From DASPKX01 sp035627835 (lineage in GTDB: Bacteria > Verrucomicrobiota > Verrucomicrobiia > Limisphaerales > SXQI01): a stretch of 45,925 nucleotides of DNA. The stretch covers positions 1-45,925 of the forward strand of contig DASPKX010000061.1 of NCBI GenBank assembly GCA_035627835.1, in the 5' to 3' direction. Each line of letters starts with the position of its first letter. The first letter of the stretch is position 1. Both the position numbers and the translations under genes were made by a program. Below the pieces are notes generated by a model that made no database searches, had not been told where the DNA came from, and saw only the letters and a program-made list of their open reading frames with translations. Below are positions 8,327 through 17,289 of this stretch, one piece after another.

Positions 8327-9712
8327 TCACTTCGCCTTACCCGGCGCGGGATAATTCTTCGCTGCATCATCCAGCACGAGAACCCAATCAATGTTCTCTC
8401 CTGCATCGGGAGGCGTGAAATCATGTTTGCCTTTGCGTTCCATCTCTGGCATTCCTTTGGCATCACCAGTGCGCGGATTGAACCACCAAACACGCAGCTT
8501 CTCGCCCTTCAACTTCTCCAGGTCTAGGGTGAACGTCCTGCTCGCAGCGGCATAAATCATGGCGTAAGTCCTCTCACTATCGCGGGTGGCTTGAATCCGT
8601 TTCGCGCCACTTCCCGGGTCGCTCACGATCAAAGTCTGGTCTGGGATCCGCGTCATAAACGGGCGCGAAAGCACAAGATCTTTCCCATAGCGCATTTGGA
8701 CAGCCCCTTGTCGTTCGATCGCTTCATACCAAAAACTCAGCGGCCCATTCACTCCCTTACGGCCAGGCGCATGCATCTGCCAGACAGAATGGTTTCCATA
8801 TGTGTGCCCAAACGCTCCGGAGAACAGGTTCAAATACAGGAACCGCCGCACATCAGCCGCGTTCGAGTAACCCTGTTCCTTCGGCTTGAAGCAAATGGGG
8901 TGATCCTCGTACAGCGGCTCGCCATCCATCACCGGTTTGATCGGCTCGCGATTGTAGTCGCTCTGGATGCGCTCCCAAACCATCACATCATCGCAATGCC
9001 CGTTCTGCCACATGTTGAAGTCCAGCCATTCCTCATTGTGGTACCACTTCGAGGAGTTCTGCCCCCCGGGCGGATGGTAGGTCATGAGCTGGTTCTTTCC
9101 GACAGCCTTGCGCAGCCCTTGGGCCATCGCTCGCCAAATAGCTTGATGCTTCGGGTCATCTGAAGTCCGGTCACCGCCAAGGATCCAAATAATCTGCCGA
9201 TCCTTGTACCGTTTCCCCAGCAACTCGCCATACACCGCCGCGTTCTCCTTTGTGAACACTTCCGGCCCCACTCCCCAGGCTTTCGGCCCCACCTTATCTC
9301 CCCACGTCGGCAGCATGCCGATGAACAGCCCCAGCTTTTCAGCCTTGCCGACGATATAATCCACATGCCGGAAGTAATCTTCATTGAGCTGAGTGGGATC
9401 CCCATTCTTGAGCGGCGTGTGCCCGTAAGGATTTGGATCCTGCAACCCATTCAGTTCAGCGAGGACCACAGCTTGGATAACTGTGTAACCCTGGTCCGCG
9501 CGCACCTGCAGATAACGATCCGCATCCTCTCGGCCCAGCCGATGGAACAACTCCCACGCGGTGTCGCCTAAATAGAAGAACGGTTTGTTGTCCTCATAGA
9601 CCAGGAACCGCTTGTTCTCGCTCACCTTCAACTTCGCGCCCCATGTCGAGAGCGAGATAAGCGTGACGGCCATAACCCAAAGCATTCTCGGAATGTTAGC
9701 GCGGATGGTCAT
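8327..9712 (-). CDS. Secreted DUF4038 (GH140-type) glycosidase-like protein
   Basis: 461 residues starting at the ATG at 9712, which gives a signal peptide (IPRMLWVMAVTLISLSTWGA). The DUF4038 core is clear: FFYLGDTAWELFHRL, then GYTVIQAVVLAELNG, YGHTPL and LFIGMLPTWGDK. These are the conserved blocks of the TIM-barrel family that includes GH140 apiosidase of pectin degradation. The C-terminal beta domain (LRVWWFNPRTGDA ... IDWVLVLDD) matches the 'putative collagen-binding' domain that usually follows DUF4038. The likely role is exo-acting plant-polysaccharide hydrolysis outside the cytoplasm; the substrate cannot be told. Longer in-frame starts exist upstream (to 9952) but lack a leader and overlap the promoter region. 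Confidence 0.85.
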   Translation of the reverse strand: MTIRANIPRMLWVMAVTLISLSTWGAKLKVSENKRFLVYEDNKPFFYLGDTAWELFHRLGREDADRYLQVRADQGYTVIQAVVLAELNGLQDPNPYGHTPLKNGDPTQLNEDYFRHVDYIVGKAEKLGLFIGMLPTWGDKVGPKAWGVGPEVFTKENAAVYGELLGKRYKDRQIIWILGGDRTSDDPKHQAIWRAMAQGLRKAVGKNQLMTYHPPGGQNSSKWYHNEEWLDFNMWQNGHCDDVMVWERIQSDYNREPIKPVMDGEPLYEDHPICFKPKEQGYSNAADVRRFLYLNLFSGAFGHTYGNHSVWQMHAPGRKGVNGPLSFWYEAIERQGAVQMRYGKDLVLSRPFMTRIPDQTLIVSDPGSGAKRIQATRDSERTYAMIYAAASRTFTLDLEKLKGEKLRVWWFNPRTGDAKGMPEMERKGKHDFTPPDAGENIDWVLVLDDAAKNYPAPGKAK

Positions 9713-10002
9713 GCGGAGCTTTGTAGCTGTCTGAAACATCCAACGCAACGCTCGTCCCTGGCCAGCTCCGCGACCCCGTGGGCAACTTTCGCCACCCCGG
9801 ACCCTTTCCTGTTCATATTTGGTCACGACTCTCTGTTGCCCATGCCCCCACACCCCCAGCTCCCGCGCATCCGAGGTGGCTGACACGTGAGATGGACCAC
9901 GCTGAGCGCCTTGTGGCTGCGATGCCCAGTTGGGTGCATGAGCCGCATTCATGGATGGCTCCGATTCTTTTCACGTTGCTATTTGAGCCCTGCCCACTCC
10001 GC

Positions 10003-10018
10003 TGGCCCGTCGGTTGCA
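10003..10018 (+). promoter_or_regulatory. Sigma-54 (-24/-12) promoter before the urea cluster
   Basis: TGGCCCG, four bases, then TTGCA. This matches the sigma-54 consensus TGGCACG-N4-TTGCW at all but one -24 base, with exact GG-N10-GC spacing (10004-5 and 10016-17). Transcription would start near 10029, about 36 bases before the porin ATG. A weak dyad (ATGC...GCAT, 9922-9939) lies some 65 bp upstream, where an activator could bind. The rest of the 352-bp gap from 9713 holds nothing else recognised. Confidence 0.6.
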
Positions 10019-10064
10019 TACGGCTCCACCTGCGCATAGCGCAACAGAACAAACCCTTAATGAC

Positions 10065-11345
10065 ATGAACCACAAGCATCACAAAACGAAGCAGAGCCTC
10101 AGCGACCCTCTCAGGTCTGCTCTTTCACTGAGCGCCTGCCTGGGCGCGGCCGTGCTGGCGGGAACCTCCATTGTTCCCGCGTCCGCGCAGAGCCCGGATG
10201 GCGCCCGCGTTGAGCGCCTCGAAAAAGAAAACCAGGATCTCAAAAAGCGCCTGGACGCGCTCGAAGCGACCGCCAAAAAGGAAGGTATTCTTCCGAGCGG
10301 CGCTGCCGGGCCAACAGTGAAAGCCCTCGGCGACATCACGCTTAACGGCTTCGTCAGCACCTCGTACTTCTATGACACGAGCAATCCAGCGGATAATTCA
10401 CCGAACGCCTACCTTTGGAACCGCACCCATAATTCTTTCACTGTTAACAAGGTAAAGCTGACGCTGGCGAGCAAGCCTGTCGAAGCCAGTGGTGACAAGT
10501 GGGACGCAGGTTATCGCGCCTCGTTGATCTTCGGCTCGGACGCGCCCATCGTGAACACGGGTGGCGAACTGCAGGGTTGGGAAGACCTCCGCGAAGCCGT
10601 TGTCGAGCTTAATGCCCCCATTGGCACGGGCCTGAACATTAAGGCCGGCCAGCTCATCTCGTTGTTGAACTTCGAATCCGGTGACGGTGGTGTGGTTAAC
10701 CCCAACTTCTCCCAGGGCAACCAATGGTTCTACACCGGCAATGGTCCTTCCGCTGGCGTGCAGCTCGGCTACGCCGTCTCTGAGATGGTGGATGTGAAAG
10801 TGCGCGTCCAAAACGGAATGTTCACGGGCCCTGTGGATGGGAACGGCTTCAAGACCTTCATGGGCAGCATCGGCATCAAGCCCGACGACAAAACGGGCAT
10901 CAGCCTCATTGGCTTCGGCGGTCGTGAAGGCGCCGCGTCCGATCAATGGCTTAAGGGCGGATCGCTCATCGCCACGCGCAAGCTGACGGACATGCTGAAC
11001 TTTGCAACCGAGCTGGATTACTTCAATGCGGACACGCCGGGTGGAACCTCGGACTGGTGGTCTGCGGGCGGTTGGCTCTGGATGGACTTCACCGAGAAAG
11101 TCGGCCTGGCTTTGCGCGGCGACTATATCGCCGACAGCGACGGCGCGGGAACGAGCGGATTGCTCGGCCTTGCTCCAAACACTGGGCAGGACTTGATGAG
11201 CCTCACCCTCACGCTGAACTGGAAGCCCATTGCCTCCCTCAAGATCCAGCCGGAAATCCGCTACGACCACACCACGCTCGCTGGCGCCTTTGATGGCGAT
11301 GACGACCGCGTGACTGTCGGCGCAGGTGTCTCCTACTCCTTCTAA
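10065..11345 (+). CDS. Outer-membrane beta-barrel porin
   Basis: 426 residues from the ATG at 10065. The signal peptide (SACLGAAVLAGTSIVPASA|Q) is followed by a short coiled coil (RVERLEKENQDLKKRLDALE, about residues 46-65), then alternating amphipathic beta-strands to the C-terminal SYSF; a terminal aromatic residue is typical of outer-membrane barrels. The barrel pattern resembles the BBP2/OmpL-like porins (DUF1597 type): LNGFVSTSYFYDTSNP near the start and repeated strand-turn units. It is the first gene behind the sigma-54 promoter and sits 50 bp before urtA, so I infer it admits urea or related small solutes to the periplasm. Substrate specificity cannot be read from the sequence. Confidence 0.85.
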   Translation: MNHKHHKTKQSLSDPLRSALSLSACLGAAVLAGTSIVPASAQSPDGARVERLEKENQDLKKRLDALEATAKKEGILPSGAAGPTVKALGDITLNGFVSTSYFYDTSNPADNSPNAYLWNRTHNSFTVNKVKLTLASKPVEASGDKWDAGYRASLIFGSDAPIVNTGGELQGWEDLREAVVELNAPIGTGLNIKAGQLISLLNFESGDGGVVNPNFSQGNQWFYTGNGPSAGVQLGYAVSEMVDVKVRVQNGMFTGPVDGNGFKTFMGSIGIKPDDKTGISLIGFGGREGAASDQWLKGGSLIATRKLTDMLNFATELDYFNADTPGGTSDWWSAGGWLWMDFTEKVGLALRGDYIADSDGAGTSGLLGLAPNTGQDLMSLTLTLNWKPIASLKIQPEIRYDHTTLAGAFDGDDDRVTVGAGVSYSF

Positions 11346-11395
11346 CTCCCCACTCCTCCACAACGTAAACGCAACAAGAATCCGAAAATCCTACA

Positions 11396-12637
11396 ATGAA
11401 ACGTCCCTTGAAACTTATTGCCTGCCTGGCTGCGACGCTCATCGCGTTTAGCGCCCGCGCGGCTGAAACCGTAAAAGTCGGTGTCCTGCACTCGCTCAGC
11501 GGCACGATGGCCATCAGCGAAACGTCGCTCAAAGATGTTCTCCTCTACACCTTCGACGAGATCAACAAGAGCGGCGGCGTGATGGGCAAGATGATCGAGC
11601 CGGTCGTGGTTGACCCTGCTTCAAACTGGCCGCTCTTCGCGGAGAAAGCTCGCCAGCTTTTGGAGAAGGATAAGGTTAAGGTTGTCTTCGGCTGCTGGAC
11701 TTCCGTCAGCCGCAAGTCGGTCCTTCCTGTTTTCGAGCAGGCGAATGGGATGCTCTTCTACCCGGTGCAGTACGAAGGCGAAGAGTTGTCCAAGAATATC
11801 TTCTACACTGCCGAAGCCGTGAACCAGCAAGCCATCCCCGCAGTGGACTACATGCTCGCGGAAGGCAAAAAGAAGTTCTACCTGCTCGGCTCCGACTACG
11901 TTTATCCGCGCACCACGAACAAGATCCTCAAGCAGTACCTCAAGTCCAAGGGCATCCCAGAGTCTGACATCGAGGAAATCTACACCCCGTTTGGCCACAC
12001 CGATTACCAAACCATCGTTGCGGCGATCAAAAAGTTCTCCGCTGGTGGCAAGGCTTGCGTGATCAGCACTCTGAACGGCGACACAAACGTGCCGTTCTTC
12101 AAGGAGTTCGCCAATGCCGGCCTGACGTCTGAAAGTTGCCCCGTCGTTTCGTTCTCCATTTCCGAAGACGAATTCCGCGGTCTGCCAGCCAAGGACCTCG
12201 TTGGGCATCTCGGCTGCTGGACCTACTTCATGTCAATCAAGTCTCCCGAAAACAAAGCCTTCGTGGACGGCTTCAACGCCTGGCTTAAAGAGCCTAAAGT
12301 CACCGGCGTTGATTTCCCGGTCACCGGGATCGACACCAAAAGCCGCGTCACTTGCAGCCCGATGAATCTCTCGCGCATTGGGGTTCATCTCTGGAAGCAA
12401 GCAGTGGAAAAAGCGGGATCCTTCGAAGTGGACAAGGTTCGTGAAGCCCTCTACGGGCTCAAATTCAAAGGCCCTGCTGGTGAGGTCACCATGCAGGACA
12501 ATCACCACCTCGTGAATAATGTTTTCATCGGCGAGACTCTTGCCAACGGCCAATTCAAGATCATCAAGTCGCTCGGCCCTGTGGCTGGCGAGCCGTTCAG
12601 CGAGAAGTTCCTCTCGGTGAAAACTGCCGGCAAGTAA
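11396..12637 (+). CDS. urtA: Urea ABC transporter substrate-binding protein UrtA
   Basis: 413 residues with a signal peptide (LIACLAATLIAFSARA|A) and the type-I periplasmic binding fold of the amide-binding subgroup: VKVGVLHSLSGTMAISE, VFGCWTSVSRKSVLPVFE, LFYPVQYEGEELSKN and AVNQQAIPAVDYML. These blocks are characteristic of UrtA rather than of branched-chain amino acid binders. UrtA captures urea in the periplasm with high affinity and delivers it to UrtBC. A strong hairpin directly downstream (12653-12676) probably raises the amount of urtA mRNA over the distal genes. Confidence 0.97.
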   Translation: MKRPLKLIACLAATLIAFSARAAETVKVGVLHSLSGTMAISETSLKDVLLYTFDEINKSGGVMGKMIEPVVVDPASNWPLFAEKARQLLEKDKVKVVFGCWTSVSRKSVLPVFEQANGMLFYPVQYEGEELSKNIFYTAEAVNQQAIPAVDYMLAEGKKKFYLLGSDYVYPRTTNKILKQYLKSKGIPESDIEEIYTPFGHTDYQTIVAAIKKFSAGGKACVISTLNGDTNVPFFKEFANAGLTSESCPVVSFSISEDEFRGLPAKDLVGHLGCWTYFMSIKSPENKAFVDGFNAWLKEPKVTGVDFPVTGIDTKSRVTCSPMNLSRIGVHLWKQAVEKAGSFEVDKVREALYGLKFKGPAGEVTMQDNHHLVNNVFIGETLANGQFKIIKSLGPVAGEPFSEKFLSVKTAGK

Positions 12638-12652
12638 ACTGCCTCCTCCACG

Positions 12653-12676
12653 GGCGGGCCCGCTCCCGGGCCCGCC
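12653..12676 (+). promoter_or_regulatory. Hairpin between urtA and urtB
   Basis: A perfect 10-bp stem (GGCGGGCCCG with CGGGCCCGCC) closed by the loop CTCC, in the 64-bp gap between urtA and urtB. No T-run follows, so it is not a typical terminator. As in other ABC-transporter operons, it most likely protects the abundant binding-protein mRNA from 3' decay or partly attenuates downstream transcription (inference). Confidence 0.7.
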
Positions 12677-12701
12677 TTGCACCGAGACCTGAGACCATCC
12701 T

Positions 12702-14369
12702 ATGCCCGCACGCTTATTATCCGTATTCCTGCTCGCGCTTTTCTCGTTGTGCGCGAGCGCCGCACCAGCGCATCGCGACGCGCTCGTGAAGGCGATCCTC
12801 AGCGAGGACCTTGATGAGCAAATCACAACCCTTCGCACTCTCTCCTCGACGGACGACGCGTTCGTTCAACAAGCCCTCGCGGCGTGGAGGCAAGGATCGG
12901 TTTACCTCTACGATAGCAATGACACTCGCATACCCTTTCTTTTGGACGCCGCAGTCGATGCGGAAGGCCGGGCCAAAGGCCTGACGGTTGCGGACGGCCG
13001 CCCTTTCGTGGATAGCTCTGGCAAACCGCTTCTCTTTCTCCCCGCCGAGATCACGCCTGCGGACACCAGTTCCAAGCTGCGCAAAGCGATTAAAACCACA
13101 TTGGATCTGTTTGCGTTGAACAATCCCGACAACCGCATGCGCCGCGACGCAGTCACTAAAATCGGCCAGGAGCAGAACCCAGAATACATACCTTTCCTTC
13201 AGGCGCGATTGACGAAAGAGGCTGACCCGCAGGTGAAGCGGGCGCTCGCCGAAGCTGTTGCCATCACGGAACTCGCGGCAGAAGACCCAGCAACACGTCT
13301 CAAAGCGATCGTTGCCGCCGGAACGCTGAACTCGATCAACAGCCTCAGTTTTCTGAAGAGTCTGCAAGCTGACGCGGAAGCCAATAAAACCAAGCTGGAC
13401 GCGGCGAGCCTGGCCGCGCTTCGCAAGTCTATTTATGACATCGAGCAATACATTTGGCGTGGCAACATGTTCGGGACCGCATTTCGCGGGCTGAGTCTAG
13501 GAGCTGTGCTGCTGGTCGCGGCGCTCGGCCTTGCCATCACCTTCGGACTCATGGGGGTTATCAACATGGCCCACGGCGAGGTCATGATGGTGGGAGCCTA
13601 CTCGGCCTTCGTTGTTCAGAACTATTTTACCCGTTGGTTCGGCCCAAGCGGCGCTGGGTTCGACTCGTACTTTCTCGCCGCACTGGCTGTATCGTTCCTC
13701 GCGGCCGCAACTGTGGGCTTGCTGCTCGAACGAGGGATTATCCGGTTCCTCTATAAACGGCCTTTGGAATCACTCCTCGCAACGTGGGGGGTGAGCCTGG
13801 TGTTGCAACAACTCTTCCGGCACATCTTCGGCGCTGCCAATGTGCAGGTCAGCTCTCCCTCCTGGCTCAGCGGCAGCTTTGAAGTCCAGGATGTGCTGCT
13901 CGCATACAACCGCATCTTCGTGATCGGCTTTGCCGGGCTGATCGTTCTTGCGACTTACCTTCTGCTCACCCGGACCTCCCTCGGACTGCAAATTCGTGCC
14001 GTCATGCAGAATCGCGCAATGGCTTCCTGCCTTGGTGTGCGCGTGGATCGGGTGAACATGATGACGTTTGCCTTCGGCTCCGGGCTTGCGGGAATGGCAG
14101 GCGCTTGCCTGTCACAGATCGGCAATGTCGGGCCTAGCCTCGGGCAAAACTACATCGTTGATTGCTTCATGGTCGTTGTTCTTGGCGGGGTGGGGAACCT
14201 GGTCGGAACAATCGCCGCAGCATTCGGCATTGGAATGACTGACCAGATGCTCCAGCCGGTTCTGGGCGCGGTCATGGGCAAGATCATCGTGCTGGCCGGG
14301 ATCATCCTTTTTCTGCAATGGCGTCCCGCTGGGCTCTTCGTCACCCGCACCCGTAACCTCGAGGGCTAA
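12702..14369 (+). CDS. urtB: Urea ABC transporter permease UrtB
   Basis: 555 residues. A signal peptide is followed by a periplasmic, helix-rich extension of about 230 residues (AVTKIGQEQNPEYIPFLQ, HEAT-like), which is normal for UrtB. The LivH-type permease begins near residue 256 (LSLGAVLLVAALGLAITFGLMG, VINMAHGEVMMVGAY) and ends in VLAGIILFLQWRPAGLF. With UrtC it forms the inner-membrane channel. The ATG at 12702 gives the signal peptide LLSVFLLALFSLCASAAPA. Only three bases separate its stop from the urtC start. Confidence 0.96.
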   Translation: MPARLLSVFLLALFSLCASAAPAHRDALVKAILSEDLDEQITTLRTLSSTDDAFVQQALAAWRQGSVYLYDSNDTRIPFLLDAAVDAEGRAKGLTVADGRPFVDSSGKPLLFLPAEITPADTSSKLRKAIKTTLDLFALNNPDNRMRRDAVTKIGQEQNPEYIPFLQARLTKEADPQVKRALAEAVAITELAAEDPATRLKAIVAAGTLNSINSLSFLKSLQADAEANKTKLDAASLAALRKSIYDIEQYIWRGNMFGTAFRGLSLGAVLLVAALGLAITFGLMGVINMAHGEVMMVGAYSAFVVQNYFTRWFGPSGAGFDSYFLAALAVSFLAAATVGLLLERGIIRFLYKRPLESLLATWGVSLVLQQLFRHIFGAANVQVSSPSWLSGSFEVQDVLLAYNRIFVIGFAGLIVLATYLLLTRTSLGLQIRAVMQNRAMASCLGVRVDRVNMMTFAFGSGLAGMAGACLSQIGNVGPSLGQNYIVDCFMVVVLGGVGNLVGTIAAAFGIGMTDQMLQPVLGAVMGKIIVLAGIILFLQWRPAGLFVTRTRNLEG

Positions 14370-14372
14370 CCC

Positions 14373-15536
14373 ATGCGCGTTTTTATCAATCGCAACGAAT
14401 ACATCGCCCTCGGCATCATTAGCTTTTTGGGGATCATTCTCCTGCCGAGCTTGAATGCTTTCCTGCCAGCAGAGCATCCGCTCCACGTCAGCAACTTTGC
14501 GCTGAACCTTTACGGGAAGTACTTGTGCTACGCAGTTCTGGCTCTCGGTGTAAACATGCTCTGGGGCTACACCGGCCTGCTGAGCCTCGGCCAATGCCTC
14601 TTCTTTTCCCTCGGCGGTTATATGCTCGGAATGCACCTCATGCTGATGATTGGCCGCTTGGGCCAATACAAAGCTGACATTCCCGATTTCATGGTCTTCC
14701 TCGAGTTCCAGACGAAGTACCCTGAAACAGGCGGCCTTCCGCCGCATTGGATCCCCTTCAAGAGCTTCTGGTTTGCCGCTGGCGCGGTTGTCGTAGTTCC
14801 CGCCCTGGTCGCGCTTGTGTTCGGCTTTCTCGCCTTCCGCTCGCGCATCAAGGGTGTTTACTTCTCGATCTTAAGCCAGGCGCTCACGTACGCGGCGTGC
14901 CTCCTTTTCTTTCGCAACGATTTCACCTTCGGAGGGAACAACGGGCTCACCGACTTTAAGTTTATCCTGGGGGAGGATATTCATAGCCCGGCAACGAAAC
15001 GCGGCTTGTATATTGCCTCCGCGCTCCTCCTGCTCGGTTCCTACCTCCTCTGCAAATGGCTGACCTCGACCAAATTCGGCCTGATCCAGCGCGCCATTCG
15101 CGACAGCGAGAACCGAGTGCTGTTTTCCGGCTATGCCACATCGCATTTCAAGCTGTTTGTGTTCGTTCTCTGCGCTGTGATCTCGGCGCTTGGTGGCGCG
15201 CTATACGTGCCGCAGGTCGGCATTATCAATCCAAGTGAAATGGCGCCGGACAAATCGTTGGAGGCCGTTGTGTGGTGCGCCGTCGGCGGTCGCGGGACAT
15301 TGATCGGGCCGATTCTTGGCGCGGTGAGCGTCAACGCGCTCAAGAGCTATGCGACCCGCGCCTTCGCTGAGCAATGGCTCTATATTCTTGGCGGGATGTT
15401 CATCATCGTCGTTCTATTTATGCCCAAGGGAATTGTTGGCATTCCTGGGCAGCTACAATCCCTCTTAAAGCGCTTTTCACGCAAACCCGAGGCCCCTGAG
15501 CTTGCCGCGACCAAGCTCACCCCAGGCTCCTTGTAA
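14373..15536 (+). CDS. urtC: Urea ABC transporter permease UrtC
   Basis: 387 residues; LivM-type permease, partner of UrtB. It has multiple transmembrane segments (ALGIISFLGIILLPSLNAFL; YAVLALGVNMLWGYTGLLSL; PALVALVFGFLAFRSRIKGV). The conserved loop AIRDSENRVLFSGY and the coupling region GGRGTLIGPILGAVSVNAL match the family. The C-terminus is cytoplasmic and charged. The ATG at 14373 lies three bases after urtB. Confidence 0.96.
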   Translation: MRVFINRNEYIALGIISFLGIILLPSLNAFLPAEHPLHVSNFALNLYGKYLCYAVLALGVNMLWGYTGLLSLGQCLFFSLGGYMLGMHLMLMIGRLGQYKADIPDFMVFLEFQTKYPETGGLPPHWIPFKSFWFAAGAVVVVPALVALVFGFLAFRSRIKGVYFSILSQALTYAACLLFFRNDFTFGGNNGLTDFKFILGEDIHSPATKRGLYIASALLLLGSYLLCKWLTSTKFGLIQRAIRDSENRVLFSGYATSHFKLFVFVLCAVISALGGALYVPQVGIINPSEMAPDKSLEAVVWCAVGGRGTLIGPILGAVSVNALKSYATRAFAEQWLYILGGMFIIVVLFMPKGIVGIPGQLQSLLKRFSRKPEAPELAATKLTPGSL

Positions 15537-15555
15537 CCATGATCCCGAGACCATC

Positions 15556-16320
15556 ATGCATACCCATAAGCAGTTTATTCTCACCCTCGAAGGGGTGAAC
15601 AAAACCTTCGACGGCTTCAAGGCCATTTCCGACCTCAACTTCTACATGGATGAAGGGGAGTTGCGCGTCATCATCGGCCCGAACGGCGCGGGCAAAAGCA
15701 CGATGCTCGATTTGATCACCGGCCGCACACGCCCAGATTCCGGGAAGGTCGAGTATGGCTTCGACACCGATTTGACCCGGCTGAATGAGTATCAAATTAA
15801 TCGCCTGGGCATAGGTCGAAAGTTCCAGACTCCTTCCGTTTACACCGACCACACGGTGCTGGAAAACATCTGGCTCTCCTTGCAGGGGACGCGCTCCGTC
15901 TGGTCCACATTGTTTGCGCGCATCGGCTCCCGTGAGCGTGAGCGCATCCATGAAGTGCTTCAAACGGTGGGGCTCGCTGATCGAGCGGATGTCAAAGCAG
16001 GCGCGCTTTCGCACGGGCAGAAGCAGTGGCTCGAGATCGGCATGCTCCTCGCGCAAAACCCCAAGCTGCTTCTTGTCGATGAGCCGGCTGCGGGGATGAC
16101 GGATGAGGAGACCGCGCGCACCGGAGAGTTGCTCATGAGCCTCGCCGGAAAGCACAGCATCATTGTCATTGAGCACGACATGGTCTTCGTGCGGCAAATC
16201 GCGCGGAAAGTTACCGTGCTTCATCAGGGCAGCGTTTTATGCGAAGGCTCCGTCGAGCAGGTCCAGAACGATGAGCGGGTGATTGAAGTTTACCTCGGGC
16301 GCAAGAAGAAGGCGGCTTAA
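15556..16320 (+). CDS. urtD: Urea ABC transporter ATPase UrtD
   Basis: 254 residues from the ATG at 15556; the frame is open upstream into urtC but homologues start here. LivG-type ABC ATPase: Walker A GPNGAGKST, signature LSHGQKQWLEIG, Walker B LLLVDEPAAGM, and the H-loop IEHDM. In the signature the usual second glycine is replaced (SHGQ), as is common in LivG/UrtD. It powers urea import with UrtE. The gap to urtC is 19 bases. Confidence 0.96.
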   Translation: MHTHKQFILTLEGVNKTFDGFKAISDLNFYMDEGELRVIIGPNGAGKSTMLDLITGRTRPDSGKVEYGFDTDLTRLNEYQINRLGIGRKFQTPSVYTDHTVLENIWLSLQGTRSVWSTLFARIGSRERERIHEVLQTVGLADRADVKAGALSHGQKQWLEIGMLLAQNPKLLLVDEPAAGMTDEETARTGELLMSLAGKHSIIVIEHDMVFVRQIARKVTVLHQGSVLCEGSVEQVQNDERVIEVYLGRKKKAA

Positions 16321-16333
16321 GGAGAATGACCGT

Positions 16334-17029
16334 ATGTTAACTCTTTCAAACGTCTCCGTTAGTTACGATGGCTCCCGTGTGCTGCGCGACGTGAGCCTTC
16401 AAGTGCCGCCCCGCAGCCTGGTTTGCCTGATGGGCCGAAATGGCGTCGGCAAAACGACCACGCTTAAGTCGATCATCGGCCTCGTCAAAGTGGACACAGG
16501 CACTCTGACCCTGAGTGGGGCGGACATCACTCAGCTCACTCCCCCAGGGCGCGCACGTAGCGGGATTGGATACGTTCCGCAGGGGCGCGATATTTTTCCG
16601 AACCTCACCGTCTGGGAGAATCTCAAGATCAGCCTGGTTGTCCATGGCCGCGAAGCTGGCAATGAACTCGATCGCGTGCTGCAATTATTCCCGGTTCTTA
16701 AGGAAATGCTGCAGCGCAAAGGGGGCGTTCTCAGCGGCGGCCAACAGCAACAGCTAGCCATTGCCCGCGCTCTGCTCACCCAGCCGACCATCCTGATTCT
16801 CGACGAGCCGACTGAAGGCATTCAACCGAACATTATCGACCAGATTGGGGAGACGCTTTTAATGATCAAAGCGGAGGGTAAAATCAGCATCCTTCTTGTG
16901 GAGCAATATCTCGATTTCTGCCTTTCAGTTGGGGATGCTTTTTACATTATGGACCGAGGCGCGGTTGTGGCTGATGGGCCAATCTCCGCGTTGAATGACG
17001 ACATCGTCCGCCAACATTTAACTGTATGA
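16334..17029 (+). CDS. urtE: Urea ABC transporter ATPase UrtE
   Basis: 231 residues from the ATG at 16334, supported by TAAGGAG at 16318-16324, where the urtD stop overlaps a good Shine-Dalgarno sequence. LivF-type ABC ATPase: Walker A GRNGVGKTT, signature LSGGQQQQLAIARAL, Walker B ILILDEPTEGI and switch LLVEQYLDF. The stop overlaps the next start as ATGA (17026-17029). Confidence 0.96.
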   Translation: MLTLSNVSVSYDGSRVLRDVSLQVPPRSLVCLMGRNGVGKTTTLKSIIGLVKVDTGTLTLSGADITQLTPPGRARSGIGYVPQGRDIFPNLTVWENLKISLVVHGREAGNELDRVLQLFPVLKEMLQRKGGVLSGGQQQQLAIARALLTQPTILILDEPTEGIQPNIIDQIGETLLMIKAEGKISILLVEQYLDFCLSVGDAFYIMDRGAVVADGPISALNDDIVRQHLTV

Positions 17030-17289
17030 CACCGACTCGTTTCTTTGCCTGCACAACTGCCATTCTCGCCAGCCCTGGCCTTCTAGCCCACCCTGGCCAT
17101 TCGCTTTCAGAAGAATCGTGGGGCCACTGGCTCACGAGTCCGGATCATTTGCTGGTTCTTGGGCTCCTTGGTATCGCGTTTGTTGTCCTTGCAAGATTGA
17201 TTGCGGAACCCCGCTTGCGGAAAGCAGCCCGATTCGCGGGCGCCGCGATGATCGTGGCAGCCTTGGCTATCTGGGGCTTCGCTGCATGA
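17026..17289 (+). CDS. Small HupE/UreJ-like membrane protein
   Basis: 87 residues, coupled by ATGA overlaps to urtE on one side and ureD on the other, so clearly part of the cluster. It has a signal peptide or first span (ACTTAILASPGLLA), then HPGHSLSEESWGHW, SPDHLLVLGLLG and two hydrophobic spans (about residues 42-58 and 68-86). The HPGH...H...DHLL spacing recalls the N-terminal metal-binding region of HupE/UreJ nickel transporters, which are about twice as long. I infer a shortened relative or a convergent small protein acting in nickel or urea handling at the membrane. No exact family is recognised. Confidence 0.7.
   Translation: MTPTRFFACTTAILASPGLLAHPGHSLSEESWGHWLTSPDHLLVLGLLGIAFVVLARLIAEPRLRKAARFAGAAMIVAALAIWGFAA

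Noticed and set aside
9778..10068. Open frame of 96 codons (plus)
   Set aside because: It covers the sigma-54 promoter and runs into the porin start; no family-like features.
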